Both the position numbers and the translations under genes were made by a program. Below, in pieces: positions 1-10,196 of a DNA stretch of 64,000 nucleotides (position 1 is its first letter; the number at the start of each line of letters is the position of its first letter). The DNA lies in NCBI RefSeq assembly GCF_023073715.1, contig NZ_JADPKA010000069.1:124001-188000 (forward strand). The letters are read 5' to 3'. This DNA is from Bradyrhizobium sp. 164. GTDB lineage: Bacteria; Pseudomonadota; Alphaproteobacteria; Rhizobiales; Xanthobacteraceae. The notes beneath the pieces are model-generated. The model was given only the letters and a program-made list of their open reading frames with translations, did no database searches and was not told the DNA's origin.

Positions 1-2
1 CC

Positions 3-1442
3 CTGACGCCGCTCTGCGTCGGTGCCGGCGCCTATCTCTTCTTCCTCTTCGTCGGCGACACGCTGCTTCAGGACTCCGACTCGTTCTGGCAGATCAAGAT
101 CGGGCAATGGATCCTCGATCACGGCGCCGTGCCCACCACCGACTTCTATTCCTTCACGCGGACGGGCGCGCCCTGGATTTCGACGTCGTGGCTGTCGCAG
201 GTGATGTTCGCGTTCTGCTATGCGCAATGGGGCTGGGCCGGGCCCGTGATCCTCACCGCGGTCGGGGTCGCGCTCTCGGCCGCAATCTTCGTCTATCTGC
301 TCGACGCCCAGATCGAGGCACCGCGCGCGGTGCTGTTCGCGATGCTGGCACTGCTGTTGTCGCTGCATCACGTGCTGGCGCGTCCGCACATCCTGGCGTT
401 GCCCGTCATGGTGGCGTGGGTCGGCCTCTTGATGGCCGCTGCCGACCGCAGAAGCGCGCCGTCCTGGGCCTGGCTGCCGCTGATGGCGCTCTGGGCGAAT
501 TTGCACGGCGGCTTCGTGCTGGGCCTGGCGCTGATCGGCCCGATCTCGCTCGAGGCGGTCGAGCATGCCGAGAAGGGACGACGACTCCAACTGTTCCTGC
601 GCTGGGTGCTATTCGGCATCGGCGCCCTGGTCGCGAGCTGCTGCACGCCTTACGGCTGGAAGACGTTGATGGGTGCTACCAACATCCTCAGCCTCGGCGA
701 ACTGCTGTCACTGATCTTCGAATGGATGCCGGCGAATTTCGCCACGTTCACCTCGTTCGAAGGCGCGCTGCTCGGTCTGATCGCTCTCGGTTACTATCGC
801 GGCCTCGTGCTCTCGGCGCCAAGGATCTTCCTGATTCTGTTCCTGACCTGGAGTGCGCTGACGCATGTCCGGAGCATCGAGGCCTTTGCCTTTCTGGTGC
901 CGCTGGTGTTGGCAAAGCCGCTCGGCGAGATGTTTTCGCGCCCGCAGATCGACGCCACTGATGGCGACCGCTGGCCGGCCCGCTACGTCACCGCGCTCGG
1001 CGCGCTGATGATCGTGGCCGCAAGCTGGAGCTCAACCTCGATCTACATGGGGCACCACCGCTTCAGCTTCACGATGACGCAGACGCCGGTGGCAGCGGTC
1101 GACCTGCTCGAACAGCGCAAGGTGCAGCGCATCTTCAACGCTTATCAGTTCGGCGGCTATCTGATCTCGCGCGACATCCCCGTCTTCGTCGACGGCCGCG
1201 CCGAGCTCTATGGCGAGAAATTCGTCATGGACTTCTTCAAGGCAACGGAGGGCAAGAAGCCGGATCTGCTGCCGCGCCTGCTCGACGAGCACAAGATCGA
1301 CGCAACGCTATTGGTCGCCGATGCGCCGGGCCCGCAGATCCTCGACCAGCTCAAGGGCTGGAAGCGGATCTACACCGATGACATCGCGGTGATCCACGTG
1401 CGGGAGAATGCCGAAGGCTCGGCGGCGGTGCTGACGAAGTGA
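3..1442 (+). CDS. Multispanning membrane protein, GT-C-like (5' end outside window)
   Basis: The frame is open from the left edge, so the start lies outside the window; the GTG at 129 is internal. The visible part is about 479 residues. Near its beginning it has the pattern DSDSFWQIKIGQWIL, followed by PTTDFYSFT and PWISTSWL. This resembles the opening luminal segment of a large family of uncharacterised bacterial membrane proteins related to GT-C glycosyltransferases. Several hydrophobic helices follow (LLALLLSLHHVLA, VLGLALIGPISL and others), then a soluble C-terminal domain. A role in transferring sugars from lipid-linked donors is inferred from family resemblance only; no substrate can be read. 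The next gene is convergent. Confidence 0.7.
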   Translation: MTPLCVGAGAYLFFLFVGDTLLQDSDSFWQIKIGQWILDHGAVPTTDFYSFTRTGAPWISTSWLSQVMFAFCYAQWGWAGPVILTAVGVALSAAIFVYLLDAQIEAPRAVLFAMLALLLSLHHVLARPHILALPVMVAWVGLLMAAADRRSAPSWAWLPLMALWANLHGGFVLGLALIGPISLEAVEHAEKGRRLQLFLRWVLFGIGALVASCCTPYGWKTLMGATNILSLGELLSLIFEWMPANFATFTSFEGALLGLIALGYYRGLVLSAPRIFLILFLTWSALTHVRSIEAFAFLVPLVLAKPLGEMFSRPQIDATDGDRWPARYVTALGALMIVAASWSSTSIYMGHHRFSFTMTQTPVAAVDLLEQRKVQRIFNAYQFGGYLISRDIPVFVDGRAELYGEKFVMDFFKATEGKKPDLLPRLLDEHKIDATLLVADAPGPQILDQLKGWKRIYTDDIAVIHVRENAEGSAAVLTK

Positions 1443-1485
1443 GGACGTAAGCCGATGGCGTCCGGCCCAGGTGGCTGGCTAGCAG

Positions 1486-2442
1486 CTACACCGCCCGTTT
1501 GCGCATGCAACCTATCGCATTGCAGATAATTCGCGCGACAGTAGTTGCTCCAATATTTTGCAAATCGCGATGCGGGACGAACTCGACCACGTCTAATCCG
1601 ACGATCGTAGACTTTGACGCAATACCTTGCAGCAGTTCAATAACGTCGAAATAGTGCAGACCGCCCGGCTGAGGGATGAGCACACCCGGGACGACTGACG
1701 GATCAAGACCGTCACAATCGATGGTGATGAGGCACTTACCGTCGTCTTCTATTTCTTCGAGAACGCTAGCGATTCCGTGACGTCGGAGCTCTCTGGCAGT
1801 GAAAATCTTCGCGCCCCATGCTTTCGCATCGTCAAATTCACCGCGACCAGAGCCGCCAATGCCCCGCAAACCGACTTGGACGATGCGCTTCACCCAAGAT
1901 AATTCGCTGGCTCGCCGCATTGTGCTGGAGAACGTATAGCCTGATCCGTCTCGCTGATCGCGCCAATCGAGATGGGCGTCAATCTGCAGGATCGTCAGGT
2001 CTTTGGTCTTATGGAATGCCTCGAAGAAGGGTATCGGAACCGAATCATCACCGCCCAGCAGGAGCGGGACAGCTCCGACGGAAAGTATTGCTTGTGTAGT
2101 TGCTCTGATCGCGTCTCGATTGCTCTCGGGTGTTGTTGGGTCCGTCAGCAGGTTCCCACCGTCGAGGACCTTCATGCTTGCTGATTCGAGCAATTCGGCG
2201 TCTTGATCAAAATCCCAACGGGTGAGATCGCTCTCATAGTGGCGCAGGGCACGACGAATGACATCCGGCGCCTTAGCGGCATGGCTCGTCTGACCTGCAA
2301 GATGAGGCGTGGCATCTGAAGCGCCAAACAAGATCACGTCGGCAGCCGGAAGCGCGGCGGCCAAGTCGCAGGCCTCAACGCCCAAAAAAGTCGCCATGTC
2401 GGGACGCACTCCGAGTATCCCGCGATAAGCTATGATCTCCAA
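1486..2442 (-). CDS. Ureohydrolase (arginase/agmatinase family) with an unusual metal-ligand motif
   Basis: A 318-residue protein of the arginase/agmatinase/formiminoglutamase fold, which hydrolyses guanidino groups to urea at a dimanganese site. Visible motifs are GGDDS (130-134), DAHLD (155-159) and IDCDGLDP (241-248). The first normally reads GGDHS; the metal-binding His is replaced by Asp133, while the other ligands (D155, H157, D159, D242, D244) are present. The longest frame begins with TTG at 2442; an ATG at 2397 preceded by GGAG is a good alternative start and would shorten the protein by 15 residues. Base composition looks less GC-rich than in the flanking genes, suggesting transfer. 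Substrate (agmatine, guanidinobutyrate or other) cannot be decided. Confidence 0.8.
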   Translation of the reverse strand: MEIIAYRGILGVRPDMATFLGVEACDLAAALPAADVILFGASDATPHLAGQTSHAAKAPDVIRRALRHYESDLTRWDFDQDAELLESASMKVLDGGNLLTDPTTPESNRDAIRATTQAILSVGAVPLLLGGDDSVPIPFFEAFHKTKDLTILQIDAHLDWRDQRDGSGYTFSSTMRRASELSWVKRIVQVGLRGIGGSGRGEFDDAKAWGAKIFTARELRRHGIASVLEEIEDDGKCLITIDCDGLDPSVVPGVLIPQPGGLHYFDVIELLQGIASKSTIVGLDVVEFVPHRDLQNIGATTVARIICNAIGCMRKRAV

Positions 2443-2529
2443 CGTAAGTTGCCCGGCTGTGTTCCCATAAGACCAGACGTCCTCGGATTTCCTGAGCTAG
2501 AGCCTGGCCGCCGCCACTTGTAATTTGAG

Positions 2530-2541
2530 GACCGATCGGTC
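2530..2541. promoter_or_regulatory. Perfect 12-bp palindrome, probable TetR operator
   Basis: GACCGATCGGTC is a perfect palindrome 12 bases before the start codon of the TetR gene at 2554, and TATATA follows it directly. TetR-family repressors commonly bind such a site over their own promoter. A one-mismatch relative (ACCAATCGGTCT) lies at 3213-3224 before the exporter gene. The operator role is inferred. Confidence 0.6.
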
Positions 2542-2553
2542 TATATATCACGC

Positions 2554-3168
2554 ATGAGCCGCCAGCCCCTAGCGCAATTGCCTCGCGGCCGCCCGCGAAG
2601 CTTCGACGTGGACGCCGCCGTCGAACACGCGATGAACGCGTTCTGGTCGCGCGGCTATCACGCCACCGCGCTGCCGGACCTGCTTCGTGCCACAAAATTG
2701 TCGCGTGGTAGCCTTTACGCCGCGTTCGGTGACAAGCACTCGCTGTTCCTTCGCGCGCTCGATCGCTACATTGCCGATGCGGTGGCACGGATGGATGTCG
2801 AGCTCAGCCCTCGCAAGGGGCCGATCGACGGCCTGCGAACCTTTCTGGCCGGCTACGTCGAGCGCACCAGCGGTGCCAACGGCCGGCGCGGGTGCCTGCT
2901 GGTGGCCACGGCCATGGAGCTAGCCGGGCAGGATTCCGAAGTAAACCGCCGCGTCGCGGGCTTCTTTAGGGCGATGGAGGCCAGGGTGGCGAGCGCACTA
3001 TCCCGCGCAAAGACAGCAGGCCAGTTGGCGGAGGATGTCGATCCCTCGAGTGCCGCCAAGATTCTCGTCTGTTTCGTCGAGGGGCTGCGCGTCGTTGGCA
3101 AAACCGCGCCGGCAAGGACCACGTCGCAAGCCATCGCTGACGCTCTTCTCGATCGCTTCATCAGGTAG
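2554..3168 (+). CDS. TetR/AcrR family transcriptional regulator
   Basis: A 204-residue TetR-type repressor. The N-terminal helix-turn-helix is clear: GRPRSFDVDAAVEHAMNAFW, then LPDLLRATKLSRGSLYAAFG followed by DKHSLFLRAL. The C-terminal ligand domain contains a GRRGCLLVATAMELAG segment typical of regulators of the ComR/YbiH-like branch. It is followed 72 bases later by an EamA exporter gene on the same strand, with related palindromes ahead of both genes, so it most likely controls itself and that exporter. The exporter is now broken, which leaves this regulator without an obvious intact target in the window. The inducing ligand is unknown. Confidence 0.88.
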   Translation: MSRQPLAQLPRGRPRSFDVDAAVEHAMNAFWSRGYHATALPDLLRATKLSRGSLYAAFGDKHSLFLRALDRYIADAVARMDVELSPRKGPIDGLRTFLAGYVERTSGANGRRGCLLVATAMELAGQDSEVNRRVAGFFRAMEARVASALSRAKTAGQLAEDVDPSSAAKILVCFVEGLRVVGKTAPARTTSQAIADALLDRFIR

Positions 3169-3183
3169 ACGACTCTTCAGGCA

Positions 3184-3224
3184 CGCACCGCAATTGGTGC
3201 GCCTATATTTGAACCAATCGGTCT
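3184..3224 (+). promoter_or_regulatory. Stem-loop and second operator-like site ahead of the exporter gene
   Basis: Between the TetR gene and the exporter there is a stem CGCACC (3184-3189) and GGTGCG (3196-3201) around a six-base loop. ACCAATCGGTCT at 3213-3224 then matches the palindrome upstream of the TetR gene with one change. Together they suggest a weak terminator or operator followed by a TetR-controlled promoter for the exporter. Confidence 0.4.
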
Positions 3225-3240
3225 TGAAAGAAAACACGCC

Positions 3241-3699
3241 ATGTCTGCCATCCAGATCGTCTGCGCGGTAGCCGTCCCCCTGCTCTGGGGCTATCAGTTC
3301 GTGGCGATCAAGGTCGGCGTCGCGGAGTTTCCGCCGCTCTTCTTCCTCGCGCTGCGCTTTCTGGCGATCGCGCTGGTGCTCGTTCCGTTCGTCAAAAGAC
3401 CCATGCGCGAGCAGCTCCGTCCTATCGCGGGCATTTCGATTTTCCTTGGCGCTTTGAACTTCGGCCTCTTCTATGTCGGCCTTGGGCTCGGCTCGGGAAG
3501 TATGTCGGCCGTCGCCTATCAGCTCGCCACGCCCTTCACCGTGCTGTTGGCCTGGCCGCTGCTCAGCGAGCGGCCGTCTCTCACCACCTGCGCCGGAGTG
3601 CTGCTGGCCTTCGTCGGCGTGGTCGTGCTGGCGGCGGAGCCGGGCCTGTCCACCAATTGGCTTCCTCTGCTGCTCGTGGTCGGGGCAGCCTTGGCGCGA
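3241..3699 (+). pseudogene. EamA/DMT-family exporter, C-terminal half lost
   Basis: The first about 153 residues are a clear EamA domain of a drug/metabolite exporter (MSAIQIVCAVAVPLLWGYQF, then five hydrophobic helices and LAWPLLSERPSLTTCAGVLL). Family members are about 280-300 residues with two such domains. Here homology stops at VGAALA, near 3697, and the frame continues into transposase sequence and then antisense of ftsH, so the long open frame reaching 6084 is not a real protein. The second domain is missing altogether. The gene lies directly behind its probable TetR regulator. Function as an exporter is unlikely in this state. Confidence 0.8.
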
Positions 3700-3832
3700 C
3701 CACTTCGCCAACGAACTGTTCGACTATCTCGTATACTACAACAACCACAGACCCCATCAGGCCTTGGCAGGACAAACTCCCAAGGCCTTCGCCGCTACCA
3801 AGACCACCGCGATCCAATCAGCGAATTATTGA
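3697..3832 (+). mobile_element. 3' remnant of an IS transposase (integrase-core type)
   Basis: In the frame shifted by one from the exporter, the sequence encodes HFANELFDYLVYYNNHRPHQ followed by ALAGQTPKAFAA and a stop at 3830-3832. The block YYNNHRPHQAL-G-TP is the signature end of DDE integrase-core transposases of the IS3/IS481 type. Only about 45 codons remain and no inverted repeat is obvious, so this is a fragment fused to the truncated exporter, left by an insertion followed by deletion. Confidence 0.75.
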
Positions 3833-3888
3833 ACATCGACAGCAATGACGGGCAAGAATGTCCGCTCCCGAACGCGCGCTCGACCAAC

Positions 3889-3919
3889 AAAAAAAACGCG
3901 GCGTTGCCGCCGCGTTTTT
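3889..3919 (-). terminator. Rho-independent terminator of ftsH
   Basis: CGCGGCG (3897-3903) and CGCCGCG (3908-3914) form a seven-pair GC stem with a TTGC loop, extended by A and T tracts on both sides. On the minus strand the stem is followed by a run of T, 24 bases after the ftsH stop. The element is symmetrical and could also stop plus-strand transcription from the broken exporter. Confidence 0.85.
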
Positions 3920-3942
3920 CGAGTCGATCTGCCGTTCGCAGC

Positions 3943-5865
<1,923 letters not shown>

Positions 5866-5968
5866 CGATCTTCCTTCGTGGTCGCGCGGATCGCGGCCGT
5901 GATCCTTGGGCAGTTACTTTGGTCAATGCGAGGAAATCCCAAGGAATCCTCTCGGTTAGACGCATACA

Positions 5969-5997
5969 ATTTAGGTGCCGCCCCGGTCGCTGCCAAG
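5969..5997 (-). promoter_or_regulatory. Candidate RpoH (sigma-32-type) promoter of ftsH
   Basis: Read on the minus strand, CTTG (5997-5994) is followed after 18 bases by CCTAAAT (5975-5969). This is close to the alphaproteobacterial heat-shock pattern CTTG-N17/18-CYTATNT, with one mismatch. It sits about 100 bases before the ftsH start, and ftsH is a usual RpoH target. An eight-base inverted repeat (6004-6011 with 6019-6026, AGATGGGA/TCCCATCT) lies just upstream and may be an additional control site. Confidence 0.5.
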
Positions 5998-6154
5998 GGA
6001 ACGAGATGGGACTATTTATCCCATCTTAGCGCGATTCCCGCTGAAATAATGGCGCCCGAGCCGGGGTTTTTCCCGCCTGGTTAAGGTCGCCTGAGGCGCA
6101 GAGCCGAACCGGCCGGTGTCATGATCCCGACCTCATGCAGCGTTCATACACAGT

Positions 6155-7213
6155 TCAAGCGCCCTTGCGGCGCCGCGACGGCGCCGGCGCGATGCGGATA
6201 CGCCCGCCGGCCAGGCTGATCAAGGCTCCCGCGAGCGTTTGCTTCAGAACCGGCCGGCCATTTGCGGCGGCACGGGGACCTGCGGCGATGGCCCGATCGA
6301 GCACGGCCATCAGGCTTTCGACCTTGCCGAGTTCCGCCGGCCCCTCGTACCCGAGCGCGTCGATGGCCCGCAGCAGGAGCCGCAGCCGGACCTCCTCCGG
6401 CAGGGCGGCAAATGCCGAGGCCTCGAAGCTCCGAACGCCCGCCTGCGGCGCAACGTCGCGATCCCGCAAGCGGAGGAAGCGCTCGGCGCCGTCGGCGAGC
6501 ACCTCGACCGCCGCATTGGCGCGCGCCAGCCTTGACGCGAGCCGCACCAGCGTGCGGGCATCGCCGCCCTCGGCCGCGAGCTGTGGCAGCAGCGCGCGCA
6601 GCCGCGGCCGGGTGAAGGCGGTGTCGCGGTTGGAGGGGTCATCGGCAAAGCCGACCTTCGCCCGCTTCAAGGTCGCGATCAGCTGCGCCTTCGGGACGTC
6701 GAGCAGCGGACGCGCCAGCACGATGCCATCGCGCTCGCTGACACCAGCCATCGCCGAGAGCCCGGCAAGTCCGCTGCCGCGGAGCATTCGCATCAACAGG
6801 GTCTCGGCCTGATCATCGCGGGTGTGGGCGGTCAGCACATGTCTTGCGCCGACGGCGCGCGCGGCCTGTGCGAGCAGACGGTAGCGGGCCTCGCGCGCCG
6901 CGGCAGGCAGTCCCGTCTTCGGCTTTGCACCGCGCCAGCGCAAAGTCCGGTGCGGCAATCCGAGCTCGGCGGCGAGACGCTTGACCTCGCGCGCCTCGCG
7001 GGCCGCTTCCGGGCGCAGGCCGTGATCGACGGTGACAACGGTGAGTTGCGGGCCGCGCGCAAGACTGCGCCGCCAGCGGGCCGCGAGCCACATCAGCGCG
7101 ACCGAGTCGGGCCCGCCCGAGACCGCGAGCACCAGCGCCGACGCAGTTTTGAGGCCGGCGAACAGCCGCCTCGCCTCACGTGCCGAGATCGGAGAATTGT
7201 CGTCGTCTGACAT
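6155..7213 (-). CDS. tilS: tRNA(Ile)-lysidine synthase TilS
   Basis: A 352-residue N-type ATP pyrophosphatase that converts the wobble cytidine of the CAU-anticodon isoleucine tRNA to lysidine, so that it reads AUA and not AUG. The PP-loop SGGPDS is at residues 32-37. It is followed by VVTVDHGLRPEA and the segment LTAHTRDDQAETLLMRMLRG, both characteristic of TilS. The C-terminal part is shorter than in E. coli TilS, as is common in alphaproteobacteria. It lies between cpoB and ftsH, all on the minus strand, the order expected in this group. Confidence 0.95.
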   Translation of the reverse strand: MSDDDNSPISAREARRLFAGLKTASALVLAVSGGPDSVALMWLAARWRRSLARGPQLTVVTVDHGLRPEAAREAREVKRLAAELGLPHRTLRWRGAKPKTGLPAAAREARYRLLAQAARAVGARHVLTAHTRDDQAETLLMRMLRGSGLAGLSAMAGVSERDGIVLARPLLDVPKAQLIATLKRAKVGFADDPSNRDTAFTRPRLRALLPQLAAEGGDARTLVRLASRLARANAAVEVLADGAERFLRLRDRDVAPQAGVRSFEASAFAALPEEVRLRLLLRAIDALGYEGPAELGKVESLMAVLDRAIAAGPRAAANGRPVLKQTLAGALISLAGGRIRIAPAPSRRRKGA

Positions 7214-7295
7214 GACGCGGCCCAGAAATCGTCAGCGGATGATTGCGATGTTTAGCGCAGCACCATCCGCATTGTCAGGACTCAAACGCCAGGCG

Positions 7296-8363
7296 TCAGC
7301 ACTTCACCCGCTTCTGCTCGCGATCGACCGCGGCTTTGACACCGGCCGAGGCGCGCGGATATTTGCGGCCGACCTCGCCGAGGGCGGCGCAGGCGGCCTC
7401 CTTCTCCTTCAGCGCGGCGAGCGACTGGCCGAGTCGCAGCAGGGCATCCGGCGCCTTGGCCGATTTTTCGTATTTGGTGGTGACGGCGAGGAAGGCTTCC
7501 GCGGAATCGCGATATTGCTGGCGCTGGAAGTAGCTCTCGCCGAGCCAGTATTGCGCATCGCCGAGCAGCGGGTCGCTCGGATATTTCTGCGCAAAATTCT
7601 TCATGGTCTGCTCGGCGAGCGCATAGTCCTTGCGCTGCATGTAGCCGATGCCGAGGTCGAACTCGTCGCGCGGCGTTGCCGAGGGCGGCAGCGTCGTCAG
7701 GCCAGCGCCGCCTGATGGCGCGGGATAGCCGGATTGGGCCGGCGGATAGCCGGGCTGGGCGGCCGGGGGAGCGGCCTGCTGCTGATAACGGGGGCTGGTG
7801 TTGGCAAGATCGAGCGGCTCGCCGGCACCGCGTCCGCCCGGTGCTCCTGCCGGCATAGGCTGCTGCCCACCGCCGAGCGCACGTGGCGCACCGGGCGCGG
7901 TCGGGTTCTGGTTCGGATCGAAGGCATCGCCGCGGCGGCGCGTGCCCGGTGCGCCAGGCGCCGGCTGCTCCTGAACGATCGGCGCGGGAGCCGCGATCTG
8001 CGGCTGCTCGTAATTCGGCTGCACGGCCGGTTGTTGCGGCTGCTGCTGGCGATAGCCCGGCGCGACTTGGCTGGGTGCGATCTGGGCAGGCGGCATCGCC
8101 GCGACGCTGGGCGCCTGTCCGGGCGGGGCTTGCGCGCCGCTTTCGAGCGCCCGCAGCCGCTCCTCGAGCTGGCGGTTGCGATATTGCAGCTGCTCGTTCT
8201 GGCCGGTGAGCTGGCGCAGCTGGTTCTCCAGCCGCTCGATCCGCATCTCGGGGTCGGCATCATCCGACTGCGCGAAGACCGACTGCGCAAGTGCGGGCGA
8301 GCACAAAGAGAGCAGCGCGGCAATCGCCGCGGTGCCGGTAAAGACCTTAAATCTGGATGACAT
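7296..8363 (-). CDS. cpoB: Tol-Pal system periplasmic protein CpoB (YbgF)
   Basis: The frame is open further upstream, but the ATG at 8363 has AGGG eight bases before it and begins a good signal peptide (MSSRFKVFTGTAAIAALLSL, cleaved after ALA near residue 26). The mature protein starts with a coiled coil (about 35-75, RIERLENQLRQLTGQNEQLQ) that forms the trimer and TolA-binding part. A long proline- and glutamine-rich linker follows, and then C-terminal tetratricopeptide repeats (FDLGIGYMQRKDYALAEQTM onward). CpoB links peptidoglycan synthesis to outer-membrane constriction during division. About 355 residues; the linker is longer than in E. coli. Confidence 0.93.
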   Translation of the reverse strand: MSSRFKVFTGTAAIAALLSLCSPALAQSVFAQSDDADPEMRIERLENQLRQLTGQNEQLQYRNRQLEERLRALESGAQAPPGQAPSVAAMPPAQIAPSQVAPGYRQQQPQQPAVQPNYEQPQIAAPAPIVQEQPAPGAPGTRRRGDAFDPNQNPTAPGAPRALGGGQQPMPAGAPGGRGAGEPLDLANTSPRYQQQAAPPAAQPGYPPAQSGYPAPSGGAGLTTLPPSATPRDEFDLGIGYMQRKDYALAEQTMKNFAQKYPSDPLLGDAQYWLGESYFQRQQYRDSAEAFLAVTTKYEKSAKAPDALLRLGQSLAALKEKEAACAALGEVGRKYPRASAGVKAAVDREQKRVKC

Positions 8364-8479
8364 CTTGCCCTGACGACAAAAGCGAAATGGCCTGCAACGG
8401 AACATTCGACGCGCCACACATTGAAGTGGAGTACGCCAAAAATGTGACTGGTACCAAGGGGTTTCCGTCACAGAATGCT

Positions 8480-8510
8480 GAAACGAAACCGGCGCCCGAG
8501 AGGGCGCCGG
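8480..8510 (-). terminator. Terminator downstream of pal
   Basis: CCGGCGCCC (8489-8497) and GGGCGCCGG (8502-8510) form a perfect nine-pair stem with a GAGA tetraloop. On the minus strand it is followed by TTTCGTTT, 42 bases after the pal stop, so transcription of pal probably ends or is attenuated here before cpoB. Confidence 0.8.
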
Positions 8511-8551
8511 CATAATCGAGTTCTGAAGCTGAACGGCACCTGACTGAAGCG

Positions 8552-9040
8552 TCAGGAGCTCGCGTTCAAGACGGTGACGGCGCGCCGGTTCTGCGACCAG
8601 CAGGAGATGTCGTTACAGACGGCCACCGGCCGCTCCTTGCCGTAGGAGATCGTGCGCATGCGGTTCGGATCGATGCCGCGTGAGGCGAGGAACGAACGCA
8701 CCGACTGGGCTCTCCGGGCGCCGAGCGCGATGTTGTATTCGCGGGTGCCGCGCTCGTCGGCATGACCTTCGATGGTGAAGCTGTAGCGCGGATAGGTCTG
8801 CAGCCACTGCGCCTGCTTCTCCAGGGTCACGATCGCCTGCGGGGTCAGATCGGTCTGGTCGCTCTCGAAGAACACGCGGTCACCCACGTTGACGACGAAG
8901 TCCTGCTGGCTGCCCGGCGTCGCCGCGTTGGCCATCGCATCCGTCGCAGCATTCTTGTTGGCGCAGGCGCCCATCGACAGCGCGACAGCAAGCACCGCGA
9001 CCAGCTTCAATCCCTGGAGGATACGCATAGGATGTTTCAT
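8552..9040 (-). CDS. pal: Peptidoglycan-associated lipoprotein Pal
   Basis: A 162-residue outer-membrane lipoprotein of the Tol-Pal complex. The signal sequence ends in a lipobox (ALSMGAC), giving a lipid-modified cysteine at about residue 26. The rest is an OmpA-like peptidoglycan-binding domain: VFFESDQTDLTPQAIVTLEK, FTIEGHADERGTREYNIALG and the closing SWSQNRRAVTV are all typical. Pal anchors the outer membrane to peptidoglycan and binds TolB. In this window it is separated from tolB by two unrelated genes, whereas the two are often adjacent. A terminator follows it. Confidence 0.97.
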   Translation of the reverse strand: MKHPMRILQGLKLVAVLAVALSMGACANKNAATDAMANAATPGSQQDFVVNVGDRVFFESDQTDLTPQAIVTLEKQAQWLQTYPRYSFTIEGHADERGTREYNIALGARRAQSVRSFLASRGIDPNRMRTISYGKERPVAVCNDISCWSQNRRAVTVLNASS

Positions 9041-9308
9041 TCCGGAGCCTCCACGCTCGCGTTAGTCCACTGCTGTCCGGTCTACAGGGGGTTGGTTAAG
9101 CGAACGTTCCGTCAACCTTGACGGAACCTTGCCTCAGCCAGTCAAATGCCCCCAACCAGCGAAAAGCACCCGTCATGGTTAATGGGTTGTAAATGTGGCG
9201 CAAGGGTGAAGGCAAGCGGTGCTTATGACCAGAACGCGCGCTTGCACCAGGATAGAACCCCCGCTGCCAGCGCCTGAAAACACATGAACCACAAACGAGG
9301 CGGAGGGA

Positions 9309-10049
9309 TCAGGCCTGGGCGGCCACAGCGCCGGCAACAAGAACCGGCCTGGGTGCGGCGATCCGGTGGGTGCCCCGTTCAAATAGCATCCGCCGCTCAA
9401 ACGCGCTCGAGCGCATGATCGGGAAACGCGTCAGGATCTTTTCCCGGACCTTGGGATAATTCGAGGCCATCAGGACGGCTTTCTTCGTCGGCCAGCCCGG
9501 AAATGAACGCGGCTCAGTGAGAGTCTCGGACAGGAACACGCGGCGGTAGAACGCCTGATGATCGGTCCGCACCATCGAAAGTCCGACATCGGCATTGAAA
9601 TGCTCGCAAGCTACGAAAGGCAGCCGCACCGTCAGATAGGGCAGTTCAGGGAACCGCTGCTGCATTTCGGGATCGGCAACAAATCGACACGGATCGACAA
9701 AAACCTCGCCCCGGTCCAGGCGAGGATGCAGGACGTCGCCGAACACCTCCGTGGTGTAGGACATCCGCCATTCGGAGGTCAGAACGTGGATGCGCACGGC
9801 AGCGCAAAGCTCGTCTGCGACGTAGACGCCGAAATTCCAAACGTTGGGCGCGCTATCAAAACGGTCAGTTACCCGCTGGGACTCGGACGGTGGGATCAGT
9901 CCTGCTTGCAGATAGGCGCGGTAGCGCATCCGATACAGGGTTTCATTGTCCTCCGGCGTTTCGAGGAGGCGATAGTCGATGCGATCGAACAGCGCGGCTC
10001 CGCGCGGAAGGAGCGCCGTCTGCGGTTCGGCCCCGGACTTCATCTGCAA
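9309..10049 (-). CDS. FeeM-like N-acyltransferase (GNAT/autoinducer-synthase fold)
   Basis: A 246-residue protein with the core of FeeM-type N-acyl amino acid synthases, relatives of N-acyl-homoserine lactone synthases: YRMRYRAYLQAGLIPPSES, then RFDSAPNVWNFGVYVADEL, AAVRIHVL and a GEVFVDPCRFV segment. Enzymes of this family transfer an acyl group from acyl carrier protein to an amino acid or related amine. The acyl donor and acceptor here are unknown. No LuxR-type regulator is adjacent; the upstream neighbour is a cyclic-di-GMP protein. The family assignment is fairly firm, the product is inference. Confidence 0.7.
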   Translation of the reverse strand: MQMKSGAEPQTALLPRGAALFDRIDYRLLETPEDNETLYRMRYRAYLQAGLIPPSESQRVTDRFDSAPNVWNFGVYVADELCAAVRIHVLTSEWRMSYTTEVFGDVLHPRLDRGEVFVDPCRFVADPEMQQRFPELPYLTVRLPFVACEHFNADVGLSMVRTDHQAFYRRVFLSETLTEPRSFPGWPTKKAVLMASNYPKVREKILTRFPIMRSSAFERRMLFERGTHRIAAPRPVLVAGAVAAQA

Positions 10050-10196
10050 TCTCTACGCTCCGAACAACCTCTGCGAGTAGGTAGAGATTAATGGTTCATT
10101 AACGGAATTGCAAAGACTTGAATCGGTTACGGTTAACCCCGTACGACTACGGTGATGCTGAACGAGCGGAAACGAAGGGATATTGAGAACTGGAAG

